Shown piece by piece: positions 33,977 through 42,819 of a stretch of 64,000 nt of DNA. The notes under the pieces are model-generated. The model saw only the letters and a list, made by a program, of their open reading frames with translations. It was not told the origin of the DNA and did not search any database. This DNA is from Bacteriovoracaceae bacterium (GTDB lineage: Bacteria; Bdellovibrionota; Bacteriovoracia; Bacteriovoracales; Bacteriovoracaceae). The stretch is from the NCBI GenBank assembly GCA_013141065.1, contig JABFRR010000015.1, positions 42,864 to 106,863 of the forward strand, written 5' to 3'. Within the stretch, counting starts at the first letter, position 1. Every line of letters starts with the position of its first letter. Made by a program: the position numbers and the translations under genes.

Positions 33977-34662
33977 ATGTCATCACTTTCAACATGAATT
34001 TTTCTCATTTCTAATTCTTCTAAAATATGAGTAACTATTGCATCTTCGACTTGTGGTATGCCTTTTTTACTTTCTGCAGATGCAAAATACATTTGCCTGA
34101 TCCACTTGTAATCTTTTGACAACACAGGCTTTAGTTTTTCTAAGACATTTCTTTCTTTTTGAGTTTTTAATTTATCAATTTTATTAAAAACAAGAATTGT
34201 TTTTCGAGCAAAACCTTTTATAAAACTATAAAACTGACGATCAACGTCTTGGTCAGGATGGCGAGCATCTTGAAGATTGAGCATTAACATCGCTTCTGAA
34301 GCTTCAGAAAAAAATGCCCCCATCAGCTCGTTCCAATTTTTTGACATTTCTTTAGATACTTCAGCATGTCCGTATCCCGGAAGATCTATAAGGTAAAATG
34401 GTTGAAGAGTTGATTTTTTGCCATTTAGATTGAGTTCAAATTCGAAAATATTTATTTCTCTTGTGCGTCCTGGTGTTTTAGAAACCCTAGCAGTCTTTGA
34501 TCCAAAGAGAGCATTGATCATACTTGATTTACCAACATTTGATCTTCCTACAAAACTGACACCGATAATGTCTCTGTGTTCTGATAGCCATGTTTCGAAT
34601 TGTGCAATATCTGAAATTCCCATTTTGAATTGGGCGCTTTGTGGACGGATAGTGTAGCTCAT
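33973..34662 (-). CDS. engB: Ribosome biogenesis GTPase EngB (YihA/YsxC)
   Basis: The 229-residue GTP-binding protein is required for large ribosomal subunit assembly in bacteria. The G motifs are clear: GRSNVGKSSMINALFG (G1), the K-T-A-R-V-S-K-T-P-G-R-T switch (G2), DLPGYGHA (G3), NKIDKLK (G4) and SAESKKG (G5). The order and the YG in G3 are diagnostic of EngB. It is a single gene convergent with a coiled-coil protein and divergent from the sigma-54 activator. Confidence 0.95.
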   Translation of the reverse strand: MSYTIRPQSAQFKMGISDIAQFETWLSEHRDIIGVSFVGRSNVGKSSMINALFGSKTARVSKTPGRTREINIFEFELNLNGKKSTLQPFYLIDLPGYGHAEVSKEMSKNWNELMGAFFSEASEAMLMLNLQDARHPDQDVDRQFYSFIKGFARKTILVFNKIDKLKTQKERNVLEKLKPVLSKDYKWIRQMYFASAESKKGIPQVEDAIVTHILEELEMRKIHVESDDI

Positions 34663-34785
34663 ATTTTGTACCTTAGATTGCGTTTGAAGACTGATAATAA
34701 CTCATAATGCACGGAATTGCATCCTGGAATGCATGGCCTTGTTTTTGAATAAATACATCAAACTAAGCCACAAGGAGAGGAAAAT

Positions 34786-36138
34786 ATGTCGAAATGCGGT
34801 AGATATCTTTTAAAAAATTTGGATTTAAGTATAGGACTTAATGGCTCGCGGGAAGGGGACGAATTTCAATTAGAAATTTTTCAAGAAAGAAGAAGGAGAC
34901 TGACTCTAAATCGAACTAGGTATCTGTTTAAGTATGGAAAAGAATTTCAATTCGATACGATAAAAGCAGAATTTGTATTACCTGAATTTAGTCTGGCCCA
35001 ATCAGAATATGAATTAGTTTTAGTCGTAGATAAAACCGATAATATACAAAACCATAAATCACGTTACTTGATGCGAAGTTTAGGAGAACAGCCATTTCGA
35101 TTAAATGGTGTTTATAGTTTTGAATCATTTCTAGAACGAGGAGATGTGCTAGATTTGGGATTTAATCGCCTGCATTTTACGAAACCGCAAAGCACTGAAG
35201 TATCGGTTTTTCCTATTTCAACAAATATAATCAAAAGTTCAATGAGTATTTTAATTGAGGGAGAAACAGGAACTGGTAAAACGACCTTGGCAAAAGAGAT
35301 TCATGAAGAAAGCGCTCGACGGGGATCTTTTGTTCATTTGAATCTTGCTTCATTCTCCTCAAGTCTTTTAGAGTCTGAACTTTTTGGTCATGTCAAAGGA
35401 GCTTTTACGGGTGCAATCGTCGCTAAAAAAGGGGCAATTTTAGAAGCTCACCGTGGCACTTTATTTCTGGATGAAATTGATTCAATAAGCATAGATCTAC
35501 AAACGAAGTTGCTCTTATTTTTGGATAATAATACTTTTCGTGCGGTAGGAGGAGAAAGTGCGGTGACTGCAGATGTGAGGCTGATATTTGCCTCGGGAAC
35601 TTCTTTGATAAAAAAAGTACAAGAAGAAAAGATGCGAAAAGATTTTTACTTCAGACTGAATTCAGGAATTTTTTTGCGACTCAATTCACTGAAAGATAAT
35701 CTACAAGCCATTGAAAAATTTTGTTTAGATTTTGAAAAATTGAACATGCTATCGATCGATCCCCAATTAATAAATTTCTATAAAACTTGTCCATGGCCTG
35801 GAAATTTTAGACAATTAAAATCACATTTAGAAAAAAAGAAGATAGTTTCAAACGGAAGGAGGTTAAAGCAAGATTCAACGGACGATGAATTATGTACAAG
35901 CTTTTATTTTAAAATGCTTGAAAGAGACGAAGAAACTCAAAGTCTAGAGGAAATGAAGCTTCAGTATTGCCACGATGCCTTTAATCGACATGAGAAAAAT
36001 CTATTTCAAACATCAAAGGCACTAAAAATTAGTTATAATACTTTAAAAAATTATTTAGATAAGTTTGTAGAAATGAAATCGGCTGAAGAATCATGTGCAA
36101 AGTTAAGAGACAATAATATAGTCTACATAAATCTCTAA
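34786..36138 (+). CDS. Sigma-54-dependent transcriptional activator with degenerate FHA-like N-terminus
   Basis: The 450-residue protein activates sigma-54 RNA polymerase by ATP hydrolysis. The AAA+ domain (about 150-375) has Walker A GETGTGKT, the sigma-54 contact loop GAFTGA intact, Walker B GTLFLDEID, and WPGNFRQLKSHLE in the lid. The C-terminus ends in a Fis-type helix-turn-helix (NLFQTSKALKISYNTLKNYL). The first ~140 residues look like a worn forkhead-associated domain (YLMRSLGEQPFRLNG, FLERGDVLDLGFNRLHF), suggesting control by a phosphoprotein partner. The start follows AAGGAGAGG. Its 3' end overlaps the convergent FliL-like gene by 36 bp. The target is unknown. Confidence 0.9.
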   Translation: MSKCGRYLLKNLDLSIGLNGSREGDEFQLEIFQERRRRLTLNRTRYLFKYGKEFQFDTIKAEFVLPEFSLAQSEYELVLVVDKTDNIQNHKSRYLMRSLGEQPFRLNGVYSFESFLERGDVLDLGFNRLHFTKPQSTEVSVFPISTNIIKSSMSILIEGETGTGKTTLAKEIHEESARRGSFVHLNLASFSSSLLESELFGHVKGAFTGAIVAKKGAILEAHRGTLFLDEIDSISIDLQTKLLLFLDNNTFRAVGGESAVTADVRLIFASGTSLIKKVQEEKMRKDFYFRLNSGIFLRLNSLKDNLQAIEKFCLDFEKLNMLSIDPQLINFYKTCPWPGNFRQLKSHLEKKKIVSNGRRLKQDSTDDELCTSFYFKMLERDEETQSLEEMKLQYCHDAFNRHEKNLFQTSKALKISYNTLKNYLDKFVEMKSAEESCAKLRDNNIVYINL

Positions 36139-37173
36139 AATTTTTCCTTCGATACCAGATTTTTTTAAGTAGTCATTAAGTTCGATTCGCAATTTTTCTT
36201 TGATAATTTGTCTTCCCTCTTCTTCTATTGGGAGTTGGGGGATTACAGGTTCAACTTGCATATTAATAAAGTCTCTGACTTCAACTTCATGATCCTTTAA
36301 AAAGAAAATCGTATTACGGTTACTTGCTAGAACTGTGAAATCTACCCAGATCTGTCGATTTCTTTTGGTATCTTCTAAAAAGAGTTGGAGGTTTAAATCT
36401 TTAAACGAAACCATCTTTTCTGTTTGTTGGAAATATGTGGGGCGAGCACTCAAAACTTGTTTGACTTCGACTGATCTTATTTTGGCTCCCTCGATCATTT
36501 TGAGAATTTGTTTTTCTATGGTTTTTATTTCTTCTTTTGTCGGGGGAAGTTGAGCGATTATAATTGTCATTTCAGATATTAGTCGTTCAATATCTTTTTC
36601 AATATGAATAAGTTTGTCTCTTTCTTCTAATGACTTTGCAACCACGGTAATGTCTAAAACTAATTCTTTATCATTCATGACTTTAAATTTAATCTTTTTA
36701 AATTCTAGAATTGGATCTTCCTCATGAACTGCTGCTGGAGCACGAAGAGCTTTTGTTCCGATAATAATTTTTGCTGTATTTTTATAAATGCCAACTGTCG
36801 CGATAAGTAAAAAGCAGCTAATCGTAACAACTGAAAATGCTTTGATGGGATCAGTTTTAAATTTTCTGAGTGGAGCAATAATTAATTCTTTTTTGTCTCT
36901 TTTTTTAAACTCTTCAGATCTTAAATAAATTTGAATTCCAACAATGTGGCCACTAATCATAGTAAAATAGTGTTTCAAGTATCCAATAGTTTTCAGTTGG
37001 TACAATCTCAGCTTCGGAGAATATGATTTAATTTTTTGTAAAATAAGGGCAGGGCTACTTTTGAAAAGGCTAAACCAGTTAAAGATAAATTGCGGAATGA
37101 TGCCTCTCATTTTCGCAGCAAAGCTTAAAATAATTCGATTGATGGCATCTTCAATTTTAATTAAAAATTTCAC
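36103..37173 (-). CDS. FliL-like protein with two FliL-type domains
   Basis: This 356-residue inner-membrane protein has an N-terminal cytoplasmic region (about 1-110), one membrane helix (IKAFSVVTISCFLLIATVGIY, about 112-132), and a periplasmic part that appears to contain two tandem FliL-like domains. The first is NDKELVLDITVVAKS...PPTKEEIKTIEKQILKMI; the second is NRQIWVDFTVLASNRNT...LKDHEVEVRDFINMQVEPVIPQLPIEEEGRQIIKEKLRIELNDYL...GKILEIYVDYIIV. FliL assists the flagellar stator; ordinary FliL is ~160-200 residues with one domain. Duplication suggests a specialised stator-linked form. No flagellar genes flank it. Confidence 0.7.
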   Translation of the reverse strand: MKFLIKIEDAINRIILSFAAKMRGIIPQFIFNWFSLFKSSPALILQKIKSYSPKLRLYQLKTIGYLKHYFTMISGHIVGIQIYLRSEEFKKRDKKELIIAPLRKFKTDPIKAFSVVTISCFLLIATVGIYKNTAKIIIGTKALRAPAAVHEEDPILEFKKIKFKVMNDKELVLDITVVAKSLEERDKLIHIEKDIERLISEMTIIIAQLPPTKEEIKTIEKQILKMIEGAKIRSVEVKQVLSARPTYFQQTEKMVSFKDLNLQLFLEDTKRNRQIWVDFTVLASNRNTIFFLKDHEVEVRDFINMQVEPVIPQLPIEEEGRQIIKEKLRIELNDYLKKSGIEGKILEIYVDYIIVS

Positions 37174-37366
37174 TAAACATACTCCTAGGCACCCTATCGG
37201 TTGAAACTAAAAGAAATTGACTAAAGAATGCGAGTCAAAGCCTGACATTGATGGTCAATTAATGCATATTTTTCCTCTTTTCCAGTTCAATGACTCACTT
37301 TCTTTCATTTTGAGTGAAGTCGACGATAAGAAGTTGTGCTTTTTGTATGAGCACAAGGAGTTGTTT

Positions 37367-38032
37367 ATGAAATTTTCATCAGTTAATAATTTATTAATTC
37401 TTTCTATAGTTTTCGCTTCAACAAGTTGTTCAATGATGCTTCCAGATCGTAGCTTTTTAGCCGAAATGGAGCGTGAAAATGAACAGTTTTATTCACCGGG
37501 TAAGGATTTTCCAGTAGTTAGCGGTGATACAGGAGAGATAGGACGATCGAGAGAAGAAATTCGTCTCAGGACGCCATCAAGCGTAAGGGCCAAAAAGCTT
37601 AATGATGAGACAATGTCTCTTGCAGAAGAATTGAGAGAAAAAGAGGAAATACTCTTTCAAGATACTAACGAAACAGCAAAAGAGCGCTATGAGCAGGGAA
37701 AAAAATTTCTGCAGACTGACTCGGATAAGCTTTACTACCTTAGTCTTTCTTCCAGTGAGCGTGAAACTTACATTGAATCAAAAAAATTAGACTTAAAAGA
37801 AGAACTCGAACAAAAAACCAACATGGTTCAGAGACGCTCCGTTCATAGCAGTGAATTATATCTAGGAATGAATAAAAATGATGTCATGTCGATGTGGGGA
37901 AAACCTGCGCGTGTTGAAATTGCAGGGAACCCAAGTCACCAAAATGAGCGTTGGTCATTTCTCGAAGATGGCAGTGTGAGACAAGTCTATTTTGAGGGGG
38001 GAACCGTGCAAGGATGGGCCCTTGATCTCTAA
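37367..38032 (+). CDS. Exported lipoprotein, C-terminal SmpA/OmlA-like fold possible
   Basis: The start was moved to ATG 37367, which follows AAGGAG and gives a clear signal peptide with lipobox (STSC). The 221-residue product has a charged, helical middle (about 70-150) and a C-terminal ~65-residue segment: LYLGMNKNDVMSMWGKPARVEIAGNPSHQNERWSFLEDGSVRQVYFEGGTVQGW. This follows the GMxxxDVxxxWGxPxxVxxxG pattern of small lipoprotein domains such as BamE/SmpA-like folds. The role is unknown. The gene lies just upstream of yicC. Confidence 0.65.
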   Translation: MKFSSVNNLLILSIVFASTSCSMMLPDRSFLAEMERENEQFYSPGKDFPVVSGDTGEIGRSREEIRLRTPSSVRAKKLNDETMSLAEELREKEEILFQDTNETAKERYEQGKKFLQTDSDKLYYLSLSSSERETYIESKKLDLKEELEQKTNMVQRRSVHSSELYLGMNKNDVMSMWGKPARVEIAGNPSHQNERWSFLEDGSVRQVYFEGGTVQGWALDL

Positions 38033-38092
38033 AACAAAAAGTAATATCCTCGGCTCTAGTTTTTAACCATTGTCCAATGCCATAGGATATTT

Positions 38093-38968
38093 ATGACGGC
38101 TCAATCAATGACCGGTTTTGGTCAATCAGTTTCTCAATCAGATAACTTTGTCGTTTCAGTTGAAATGAAAAGTGTGAATAATCGCTTTAAAGATATTCGC
38201 TTTAAAATGCCATCAACCTTAAATGCTCAAGAAATTGAATTAAAAAAAATTATGACTGACACCTTCTCTAGAGGAAGTTTTGATGTTTATGTAAATGTTA
38301 AAAGATCAGAGGGAAAAAATAGATTTGATGATTTAGATTCAAAAAAAATCTCACAATTTATTCAAAAAGTTTCTTCACTTATAAAAGCCGAGGGTGTAAC
38401 TCCGACATTGTCGATGACAGATCTACTTCGTTCTGAATTTTTGCTTGATCAAGATGAAGGGAATCAAGAAGAATTAATAAGCCTGCTTCATCAATCTTTC
38501 AATGGCGCGATCCTCGATCTTAAAAAGTCGAGAGAAAGTGAAGGAGAGAAATTAACTAAAGTGCTTGAAAAACATCTAGAGAACTTTCGCACTCAATTTT
38601 CTTTTGTTGAAAAAAATGCTGAACATTTCAAAACAGTAGTTGAAGAAAAGCTAAAAAAACGAATCGATGAATATAAAGCTTTAGTTTCGGTCGAACAAAG
38701 TAGAATTCTCCAAGAGGTCGTTTTTTATTTAGAAAAAATCGATATTCATGAAGAAATTAATCGCATTCATTCCCACTTGGAAAAATTTGAAAATCTTATA
38801 AAATCAAATAGTGATGTCGGAAGACAAATCGATTTTCTTATCCAAGAGCTTGGAAGAGAAACGAATACCATGGGTTCCAAGTCAAGTATGAAGGAAATTT
38901 CAGATGCAGTTGTACAGATGAAACTTCAATTAGAAAAAATGCGTGAGCAGGGGCTCAATATTGAATAA
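38093..38968 (+). CDS. yicC: YicC family endoribonuclease
   Basis: The 291-residue protein begins with the hallmark SMTGFG and contains VEMKSVNNRFKDIRFKMP, then the long helical region and the C-terminal signature GRQIDFLIQELGRETNTMGSKS (family form FLxQELxREINTIGSKA). YicC proteins are conserved bacterial endoribonucleases. The gene overlaps guanylate kinase by 8 bp, and yicC-gmk is a widely conserved pair. Confidence 0.93.
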   Translation: MTAQSMTGFGQSVSQSDNFVVSVEMKSVNNRFKDIRFKMPSTLNAQEIELKKIMTDTFSRGSFDVYVNVKRSEGKNRFDDLDSKKISQFIQKVSSLIKAEGVTPTLSMTDLLRSEFLLDQDEGNQEELISLLHQSFNGAILDLKKSRESEGEKLTKVLEKHLENFRTQFSFVEKNAEHFKTVVEEKLKKRIDEYKALVSVEQSRILQEVVFYLEKIDIHEEINRIHSHLEKFENLIKSNSDVGRQIDFLIQELGRETNTMGSKSSMKEISDAVVQMKLQLEKMREQGLNIE

Positions 38969-39539
38969 AGAAAATTTCGTTGGAAAATTAATTGTAATTG
39001 TTGCACCGTCTGGAACGGGTAAGTCAACTATGATCAAAAGACTCAAGACAGATTTTCCAACGTTGGTTGAATCAGTCTCATTTACAACTAGGCCCATAAG
39101 ACCCGGTGAGATAGATGGCTTAAGTTATTTTTTTATTTCACGAGAAGAATTTATTCAGAAAAAAGAAAATAATGAATTTCTTGAATGGGCTGAAGTTCAC
39201 GGAAATTTTTATGGAACCTCGAAGGCTTTCGTTGAAAAGTGCCTGAGCGAAGGAAAGCACGTCCTCTTTGATTTAGACGTGCAAGGCACGGACTCAATGA
39301 AGGTGTATTTTGGTGAAGTGGCCAATGTGATTTTTATTTCCCCTCCTTCAGTAGAAGAATTGGAAAAAAGACTAAGAAACCGTGGGACTGAGAATACTCA
39401 AATCATTAACTTGAGATTAATGAATGCTCACAAAGAACTACAACGAAAAGAAGATTTTGATTTTTTAATTTATAACGATGATATCGAAAAAGCCTATAAA
39501 AGGCTTTGTGAAGTCACTCAAAAAATCCTCAAAGGATAG
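38961..39539 (+). CDS. gmk: Guanylate kinase
   Basis: Converts GMP and ATP to GDP and ADP. Motifs are VIVAPSGTGKSTMIKRL (P-loop), VSFTTRPIRPGEIDGLSYFFIS (GMP-binding, family form STRxxRPGExDGxDYxFV), and VLFDLDVQGTDSMK. The 192-residue length is normal. The start was placed at TTG 38961, preceded by AGGGG and overlapping yicC. GTG 38943 is an alternative that adds six residues. It is followed after 11 bases by the RelA/SpoT-type gene. The rpoZ gene often found between them is absent. Confidence 0.93.
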   Translation: MNKENFVGKLIVIVAPSGTGKSTMIKRLKTDFPTLVESVSFTTRPIRPGEIDGLSYFFISREEFIQKKENNEFLEWAEVHGNFYGTSKAFVEKCLSEGKHVLFDLDVQGTDSMKVYFGEVANVIFISPPSVEELEKRLRNRGTENTQIINLRLMNAHKELQRKEDFDFLIYNDDIEKAYKRLCEVTQKILKG

Positions 39540-39550
39540 AGCTTACGTAA

Positions 39551-41755
39551 ATGCAACAAAGTTTAGATTTTTCACATGAAAGAGACCTGACGATTGAAGA
39601 CTTAGTCAGAAGAGTTGAAGCCTATTATCCAGATGCGGACTTCACTATGCTCAGAAAAGCTTACTTATTTGCAGCAAAAGCCCACACCGGGCAAAAACGA
39701 AGTTCTGGTGAAGATTATATCATTCATCCTATGAATGTAGCGGGCACGCTAATAAAACTGCATATGGATCTTGATACCATCATCGCTGGCCTTCTTCATG
39801 ATGTCGTAGAAGATTGTAATGTGAGCCCTCAGGAAATTGAAAAAGAATTTAATCAAGGTGTTGCTGACTTGGTGGTTGGCTTAACCAAAATTGGAAAAAT
39901 CAAATTTAAAACGAAAGAAGAATCTCAAATAGAAAATTTTAGAAAGATGGTTGTGGCCATGGCCAAAGACCTTCGCGTAATTATTGTTAAGCTCTCAGAT
40001 CGAATGCACAACATGAGAACTCTTCAGTATGTTTCAGATGAAAAACAAAAGAAAGTTGCACAAGAAACTCTTGATATTTATGTTCCACTCGCAAGTCGAT
40101 TGGGGATTAACTCGGTTAAATCAGAACTAGAAGATCTTTGTTTGAGATTTTTAAAGCCAGAAATTTATTATCGTTTAGCTGAAAAAGTTTCGATGAAAAA
40201 ATCAGAACGTGATTCATATATCCGTGATGTTATTTCAAATTTCAAAGAAAAATTACTTGAGTATTCACTTCATGCTGAAGTTAAAGGTCGCCCAAAACAT
40301 TTTTATAGTATTTATAAAAAAATGACCGCGAGAGGAGTTGATTTTGAACAAGTCCAAGATTTATTGGCCTTTAGAATTATAGTTTCGAATATAACTGAAT
40401 GTTATAAAGCTCTAGGAATTATTCATTCGAGCTACACACCGATACCTGGTCGTTTTAAAGATTATATAGCTATTCCCAAAGTGAATAATTATCAATCACT
40501 ACATACCACAATCATGGGGCCCAAAGCTGAGAGAATTGAAATTCAAATCAGAACAAATGAAATGGATGAAGTTGCAGAAGCCGGAGTGGCAGCACACTGG
40601 AAATATAAAGAAGGGCTTGCTGGGAAAACGGCTCCTAAATTAGACTGGGTTCAAGAACTTTTAGAATACAATAAAAATAGCGATAATAATCGTGAGTTTT
40701 TAGATGTTATTAAAAATGACCTAGACTTAGATGGAGTATTTGTTTTCACCCCAAATGGTGACGTCAGAGAATTGAAATATGGCGCGACTCCACTAGATTT
40801 TGCTTATGAAATTCATACGGAAGTCGGTCATCATTGTGTTGGTGCCAAGATCAATGGAAAAATTGTTCCTCTAAGACACATCCTAAAATCAGGTGACTCA
40901 GTTGAAATTCTAACCAGCAAAACACAAACTCCCTCGAAAGATTGGCTCAATATTGCAAAAAGCTCAAAGGCCCGCAGTAAAATAAAGCAATGGCTTTTAA
41001 AGATTGAGCGTGATGAAAATCGTGAACTAGGTCGTGAGATTCTCGATAAAGCATTCAAGGTTTTTGGAACAAGTATAAAAATACTAAAAAAGAATAATGA
41101 GTTCAAAGAACTATTTGATGAATTTCATATTATAGATGAAGAAGAACTATGTGTACAAGTTGGTTCTGGGAAATATTCTGCAAAAAGTATTTTTGAATAC
41201 ATTCCTTCACTAAGAGAAATAGCTGCCAAAGCAGAAGTTAAAGAGTTTGATGAGAAAATCTTAGAAATCGAAACTTATTCAGAAAAAATGACTAAGAATG
41301 TTCGAAAAAAATCACAATCAGACAATGCTATTATTGTCGATGGCATGAGTGATGTAATGGTGCGAATGGCCCGTTGTTGTAATCCAATTCCAGGTGACAG
41401 TATCGTCGGATTTATTACCAGAGGAAGAGGAATTACGGTACACACAACTCATTGTAATAGGGTCGACGCAGAATCTCTCATGAGAACAATTAAAGTCTCA
41501 TGGCATAAAGGATTTAATTTTACTCATCCAGTGAGTGTTCGAGTAATCACTCAAGATAAGCCAGGGATACTTTCACTTATTTCTAAAACGATCAATAATA
41601 CTGGTATCAATATTCGTAGTGCATTGGCTAAATCTATGCCAGACAGAAAAGGGAGTTTTATCTTTGAAGTCGAAGTAAAAGATTATAGTGAACTCTTAAA
41701 AACCATAAGTTCTATCGAATCCCTTGAAGAAGTTATTTCTGTCACAAGAGTGTAA
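39551..41755 (+). CDS. spoT: RelA/SpoT homologue, bifunctional (p)ppGpp synthetase/hydrolase
   Basis: The 734-residue Rsh protein makes and degrades the stringent-response alarmone. The hydrolase domain retains its metal-binding HD box (AGLLHDVVEDC, about residues 83-92) and KRSSGEDYIIHP. The synthetase domain has VKGRPKHFYSIYKKM, FRIIVSNITECYKALGIIH, and YQSLHTTIMGP. A TGS domain (DGVFVFTPNGDVRELKYGATPLDFAYEIH) and a C-terminal zinc-finger/ACT module (CCNPIPGDSIVGFITRGRGITVHTTHC ... VRVITQDKPGILS) follow. All key residues seem present, consistent with both activities. The order yicC-gmk-rsh is conserved. Confidence 0.95.
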   Translation: MQQSLDFSHERDLTIEDLVRRVEAYYPDADFTMLRKAYLFAAKAHTGQKRSSGEDYIIHPMNVAGTLIKLHMDLDTIIAGLLHDVVEDCNVSPQEIEKEFNQGVADLVVGLTKIGKIKFKTKEESQIENFRKMVVAMAKDLRVIIVKLSDRMHNMRTLQYVSDEKQKKVAQETLDIYVPLASRLGINSVKSELEDLCLRFLKPEIYYRLAEKVSMKKSERDSYIRDVISNFKEKLLEYSLHAEVKGRPKHFYSIYKKMTARGVDFEQVQDLLAFRIIVSNITECYKALGIIHSSYTPIPGRFKDYIAIPKVNNYQSLHTTIMGPKAERIEIQIRTNEMDEVAEAGVAAHWKYKEGLAGKTAPKLDWVQELLEYNKNSDNNREFLDVIKNDLDLDGVFVFTPNGDVRELKYGATPLDFAYEIHTEVGHHCVGAKINGKIVPLRHILKSGDSVEILTSKTQTPSKDWLNIAKSSKARSKIKQWLLKIERDENRELGREILDKAFKVFGTSIKILKKNNEFKELFDEFHIIDEEELCVQVGSGKYSAKSIFEYIPSLREIAAKAEVKEFDEKILEIETYSEKMTKNVRKKSQSDNAIIVDGMSDVMVRMARCCNPIPGDSIVGFITRGRGITVHTTHCNRVDAESLMRTIKVSWHKGFNFTHPVSVRVITQDKPGILSLISKTINNTGINIRSALAKSMPDRKGSFIFEVEVKDYSELLKTISSIESLEEVISVTRV

Positions 41756-41757
41756 TT

Positions 41758-42426
41758 TTAATTAAGAAGATATTTTTCAATAGGTGATTTTTGATCCCAA
41801 TACATCAAGAATAATTTTGTTCTAATGAGTTTAAAAACTTCAGTATACAAAATTTTAATACTACTAAAACTCAAATAGTCAGATGAAACAGGTGTAAAAT
41901 AAAATTCGTATTTTTCATCTTCGTGTATAAGCGTATTAATAATCATTTTAATTCTCATGATGTGATAATCACTTGAGATAATAAGAATTTTATTTAAACC
42001 GCGGTTACTTCTTAAATATTTAAGTGTCGAGATGGCATTTTCCACTGTATTTCTGGCCGTATAGTCTAGCTCAATGTGATCTGTCGACTCAGTGGCGTTT
42101 GGATCTATTGGATTCATAATAGACTTAACAGAATTTTTTTCATGCACTCCAGAGATAAAGACATTTGGTTGCTTAAATTCTTGGGCCATTTTTACGGCAT
42201 GTTTGATACGTCCTTTTCCGCCTGTGAAGACAACGATTAGATCCGGAGAGGTTTGGACAAATGTAGCTTTAGCATTTTTTCCTTCATTGCGAGCATCTAA
42301 AAGCAAAATAATACAAAAAAACGAGTAGCATAAAAAAAGAGACACAAGAATAATTACACCACTTAAAAAGTGGCGGTACATTCTTGTGTTCTTTGATTCA
42401 AATACGTATTTGCTTTTTAAAATCAT
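41758..42426 (-). CDS. YdcF/SanA family (DUF218) membrane protein
   Basis: The 222-residue protein has an N-terminal membrane helix (FLSGVIILVSLFLCYSFFCIILL) and a DUF218 domain: DLIVVFTGGKGRIKHAVKMAQE, NVFISGVHE, ARNTVENAISTLKYL, ILIISSDYHIMRIKMII. Family members (SanA, ElyC, YdcF) are envelope proteins connected with peptidoglycan-lipid carrier metabolism. The gene is convergent with the rsh gene (two bases apart) and lies two bases after ridA, with which it is probably transcribed. Confidence 0.85.
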   Translation of the reverse strand: MILKSKYVFESKNTRMYRHFLSGVIILVSLFLCYSFFCIILLLDARNEGKNAKATFVQTSPDLIVVFTGGKGRIKHAVKMAQEFKQPNVFISGVHEKNSVKSIMNPIDPNATESTDHIELDYTARNTVENAISTLKYLRSNRGLNKILIISSDYHIMRIKMIINTLIHEDEKYEFYFTPVSSDYLSFSSIKILYTEVFKLIRTKLFLMYWDQKSPIEKYLLN

Positions 42427-42428
42427 AA

Positions 42429-42809
42429 TTATTTTACTGCAATAACTTCTATTTCGACCAATGCCCCTTTGGGTAATTTTGAAACCTCAACAGTGCTTCT
42501 CGCTGGATAAGGTGCTTTAAAAAAAGCTATGTAAGCTTCATTGACTGCACCGAAATTATTTAAGTCAGTCAAAAAAATTGAAGTTTTTACAATGTTTTCT
42601 CGTTTTAAGTCTTGAGAGTTGAGAAGCCCATCTATATTACTCATAACTGTATCGAGCTGTGCTTGAAAGCCTTCTGCCAGATTTCCAGTTTGTGCATTCA
42701 ATCCAATCTGTCCTGAAAAATAATAAGTCCCATTAACTGCAACCCCTTGAGAGTAAGTTCCTACAGCGGCTGGGGCTTTGTCTGTGCTCACAATAATTTT
42801 ATTTGTCAT
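42429..42809 (-). CDS. ridA: RidA family enamine/imine deaminase
   Basis: The 126-residue protein matches the reactive-intermediate deaminase family: APAAVGTYSQGVAVNGTYYFSGQIGLNAQTGNLA at the N-terminus, the substrate-binding Arg in PYPARSTVEVSKLPKGALVEIEVIAV at the C-terminus. It hydrolyses 2-aminoacrylate-type enamines arising from PLP enzymes. It lies 10 bases after maeB and near rsh, a neighbourhood seen in many bacteria. Confidence 0.95.
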   Translation of the reverse strand: MTNKIIVSTDKAPAAVGTYSQGVAVNGTYYFSGQIGLNAQTGNLAEGFQAQLDTVMSNIDGLLNSQDLKRENIVKTSIFLTDLNNFGAVNEAYIAFFKAPYPARSTVEVSKLPKGALVEIEVIAVK

Positions 42810-42819
42810 TTGTTACCTC

